This document shows, one piece after another, positions 60,247 through 64,000 of a stretch of 64,000 nt of DNA. This DNA comes from Anoplopoma fimbria (taxonomy: Eukaryota > Chordata > Actinopteri > Perciformes > Anoplopomatidae): positions 25,402,261 to 25,466,260 of the forward strand of contig NC_072456.1 of assembly GCF_027596085.1 (NCBI RefSeq), given 5' to 3'. The translations under genes and the position numbers were made by a program. Every line of letters starts with the position of its first letter. The first letter of the stretch is position 1. Below the pieces are notes generated by a model, which worked only from the letters and a program-made list of their open reading frames with translations, was not told the DNA's origin and searched no databases.

Positions 60247-61859
60247 GATGGAATAGGCAGTGTAACAGTGGCATGTACGCTGCAGTATATAATCCTTGAT
60301 CTGTGTCACATCCCTCACCTTTGACCCTTGGCCCTGTAGCTACTTCCAGGCTTCTGTCATGAACCCTCAGCTAACCTACGCTCTCTGTTCCTAAATATCT
60401 GGAAGGCCACACATCCTCGTGGCTTTTAGTGACCTCTGTGTGGGCTTACGGCGTTGGGTGCGCGACAAAATGCAGAACATCCAAGGCATCTGCTCGGCGG
60501 GCCAGATTTAAAAACCCCCAGAGGTCACAGCAGCATTTCAGATGAATGTGTTGTGTAAATTTATCATTTTATTGATTTCTTCAGTATGTAAGATAAGATG
60601 ATTTCCAAAACTCTTACTGTAATAGAATCATCCAGCATCGCAAACATACATTTATTTTCAATGAAGTTATTTTTAACCTGTTGGTCACCATTTTCAGCTT
60701 GGAGCACTTCCTCCTATCATGACTCCTTGAACTTCTACTTTTAAAACACGACTGGATTTAGCAGGACATCCTGGTATTTTTGGCATTCTGCATTTGTCAT
60801 ACTATGTATTGGGACATGCTATAACCTTCTCTGGCATAGTTAATAGTGTGGCATTATGGGTATTGGAATGCACAGTTTATCTTCTGAGCTGCAGGATTTT
60901 CCTTCACCAGCTTGTCCAGAATTTAAAGACCCCACAGGAAAAGGCCCCAACTCCCCAAATGGCTGCATGAAGGAATGTCCAATCCCCTACCTGTCAACTA
61001 CATGCCAAGGCCTGCTGATAGATTAGAGGGTTTAGGTGAGGTCTGTGTAGTTCGGTGGCCTCGTTGACCTCTGGCCGCTCATGGCTCAGCCTTGCTTCCA
61101 CCCCTGTCGCCCTGTCCCTGGTTCTTCCAGGTGGGGCCATTCTCGCTTTGGCATCTTTTTGTGTCCACCAGCCTCCTCGGATATCTACAGCAGTTGTTTA
61201 CATAATTTGTATTTTATTTCATTTATTCAGCGTTTAACGTAAAGCCATGTTGGTTCTGTTGAAGGTTTGTCACCCATTCATTCTGATATTAAATAAATGT
61301 GCATTGTAAACCCAGATTAACCTTCTGGTTTCTTAAGCTTCCCGTCAAAAAGAGAATATTCTTAAAACTTTAAATTGAACATTATTATTGACATAATGAT
61401 TAAAATATATCAAAGATAATCATTGACACCGATCAATATTTGAAAATCAGCATTTTAGACCATATCGTCCAGCCCTGATAGGATCCATCCCCTATGCTGT
61501 TGCCATGGTAACAGCTCCCTTGCTCACCTTACTTTTGGCAGAAGAATGTCCATCAACAAGTGGACCTGGACCCGAGCCACTCTTTCTCCCTGATCCCTTG
61601 ATCTTATCAGACACACTCGAACAGCACACACAGGTTAATCTTTCTCTCTCACATAAACAGAGTCACACATATATCAGATAACCACAACATAATATCTATA
61701 CGTTCTTCTTTTTTAAGCTTCCTTCATAGTCTTCTTTAGCGTCGTAGGTTATGTTGCAGGGCGTGTGTGTTAATGTGGAGCTTTAACCGATAAAAGTACG
61801 TCAAAGGTTTCCTCAAGAGGTAATGGATCTGTACACATTATCCAGGTTTCTCTGTCATA

Positions 61860-61861
61860 AC

Positions 61862-61934
<73 letters not shown>
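61860..61934. repeat. (CA)n microsatellite
   Basis: About 74 bp of uninterrupted CA. Confidence 0.95.
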
Positions 61935-61935
<1 letters not shown>

Positions 61936-64000
61936 GATCAGGTTGGTTCATTGGTTGTGGCGAGAAATTTCTGTCGATGAAACGTTATGAAAAAAGGATT
62001 AAAAGGAATGTATTTTCTAATGTCAGAAAATAGTGAAAAATACTAAATATGAGATTCGGCAAAACAGAAAGTTTTTCTTAATAGTTAATTGAAAAGATAA
62101 TAAATAAATAATACTAATTAAAAAATCCATAATGAAAGAAGTTCACAATATATTCTATACTAATTGTTTCAGCACAGACTTAACTCTCTTTTTCATTTGG
62201 ACAAGAGAAGTCAACGTGTTCAAATGTTTTCTAAACACGAGCAGCCAAAGAAGAACTTTGAAAGGAAATTGTAACTTATATCAGAAGAATATGAATCAGA
62301 CTCAATCAGGTTTATTGCCAAGTAGGTTTTTTACACACAATGTATTTACTGTGGTGTATTGGTGCATAACGTTAACAAAGTTAGGGGAAAATAAATCAAT
62401 TCTATAAAAATATGTACAATGTATCTGAATTAAATGAAAGAGTGCAGTCTTTAGCTTTCGGCAGACTTTGTCCAGGGAATGTGCAAAGGAACTATGACCA
62501 AAGAATAAGCTAAAAAAAAAAGATTAAACCAGATATTCTTTCACAATTGTTGTGACTTAAGAGCTGACCCACTAAATCCCCCAACAGCTCTCTGAATTGT
62601 TCCAGAGCATTGAGAAAGAAGTCGTAGAAGAAAAGAGAACAAAGTCTGATTGATTGACCATCGGCTCTATGAAGTCAAGTCTCCCCCCCCCCCCTCTTTC
62701 TCCCCCGCCCTCTCTAACCTTCCTCTGAAGTCCTGGTCAGGACGGGTCACATGGTGGATGCTTCAGAGACAGGAGGAGGAAATCCTCCATTAGAGCAGCC
62801 GACAATACCTCTTCCTCCGCCTCCCATTCTCCTCCCTCACCCTCCAGCTCGCTCACCATAATCACGATATCATTCTAATTCTGATCCCGAGAGCCATGAC
62901 AAGCCCATTAAAATGTCAAAAGGAGACCCAGAGAAGGGGAGCGAGTGAAGGGAGAACGGGAAGCTCTCCACCGTGATCTCCCACGGACACGCAGGTGTTA
63001 GTGACCCACGTCAGGGGGGGGGGATTAACCTTTTAAACGACGCAGAACGTTAGCTGCCTTAAGAAAAGCTATAATGTCCTCTTCTGGCAAGTACAGTCGG
63101 TCTTAAGATAAAGAGAAAATAACAGATCGCTGATCCCAAACCCGCAGGAACGACGAACTTTGGTCTTTTATTAATGTGATCTGTTGAAATACATGAAAAT
63201 GCAAAATCCCACAAACTTCTAACTATGTTATAAGCAGCGAAAAGAAACGCATTTCGTTCCTTTATGCTGGTGAAATCAGATTTAGTCGTGCTAATCCTGC
63301 TAATCTATAATGAGAGCTCACTCGCTATACCAAATTTAACTCCAAAGCCAATCAAACGGGCTCCAGATGGATAATCTCTCTCACACAAACACAGTCACGC
63401 ACACAGCTACGTTTGTAAACTTGCAAACATATGCACACAAAAACCATATGAATGAACACACACAAACATACATTGTAAGCATGCAGTGGAGGGTGAATAT
63501 GTGGATTTTACAGATGAAAATAAGGACAACACGCACATTCTCTCCCTCTCTTTATCTGACCTGTGGTAAGTAGTCTGCAGTGGTCTGCTGTGGTTCTCTT
63601 TGTACACTGCAAGAGAGAAATGCATGATGGGATCTGATAAGTCAAATAGATTTGTTCCCCAAATTCACCAAACCACCCACTTAGGGTGTGTGTGTGTGAT
63701 TTTTTTTCTTCTGCATTCCCCATATTTTATTTCCCTTTTCTTTGAAGCTCCAATTATTCTCAGACGCCTGTTTTTTGCCGTTCAGAAGCAGGTCAGTGGC
63801 TTGATAGCTCCAACGGCTCATTGGCAGTAAAAGCTCAGAACACACAAGTTCTCCAGGAATGTAAGAAAAAAATAAAAAACAAAGGGTGAATTGGGCATTT
63901 AGTTTCCTCTGTGTCAATAGTGGAAGTGAAGTAGGACAGTTTTCCAAGCAGAACAAGGGCCAGTTACATAAAAATAGACCCACAATGTCCCTAAATATAA

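Overview
The window is teleost fish nuclear DNA, most likely percomorph-like. It has intron-rich vertebrate genes, very long (CA)n/(GT)n arrays, Tc1-type transposons with TA target sites, fish-type SINE tails and a Tx1-like LINE. No bacterial, viral or organellar gene is visible. Coding sequence was assembled by reading splice sites and checking exon phase; about 7% of the window is coding.

Gene order is dab1 (end only, +), fyb2-like adaptor (+), prkaa2 (AMPK alpha-2, -), plpp3 (first coding exon, +). This is the mirror image of the human 1p32 order PLPP3-PRKAA2-FYB2-(C8A-C8B)-DAB1 with orientations conserved, which is the main argument for naming the adaptor fyb2. No C8 exon was seen between the dab1 end and fyb2.

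Region by region. 1-8.2 kb: a last dab1 coding exon, a possible alternative terminal exon at 6172-6219 and its 3' UTR, full of dinucleotide repeats. 8.2-10.7 kb: intergenic, with a TATA-like promoter candidate. 10.75-22.7 kb: 23 coding exons of the adaptor, about 1043 residues, with a helically extended SH3 domain and an acidic tail built from a triplicated pair of microexons. 22.7-29.1 kb: convergent 3' ends of fyb2 and prkaa2 with dispersed repeats and one symmetric polyadenylation hairpin. 29.1-41.0 kb: ten coding exons of prkaa2, complete from ATG to stop (557 residues). Exon 1 is sandwiched between two large GA-rich arrays. 41.9-50.6 kb: a transposon district with a Tx1-like LINE joined to a Tc1 end, two short Tc1-type MITEs, a decayed full-length Tc1 transposon and a 1.2 kb AT-rich minisatellite. 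50.6-51.4 kb: plpp3 leader and first coding exon. 51.4-64 kb: plpp3 intron 1, with repeats and no exon.

The genes do not form one pathway. Dab1 is a PTB adaptor of reelin signalling, FYB family proteins are immune and adhesion adaptors, AMPK alpha-2 is an energy-sensing kinase and PLPP3 is an ecto-lipid phosphatase. Their proximity is conserved synteny. The most interesting structures are the microsatellite-bounded triplication of an exon pair in fyb2, a probable one-base frame conflict in a GCC run of the same gene, the paired GA arrays around prkaa2 exon 1, and a Tc1-LINE fusion ORF.
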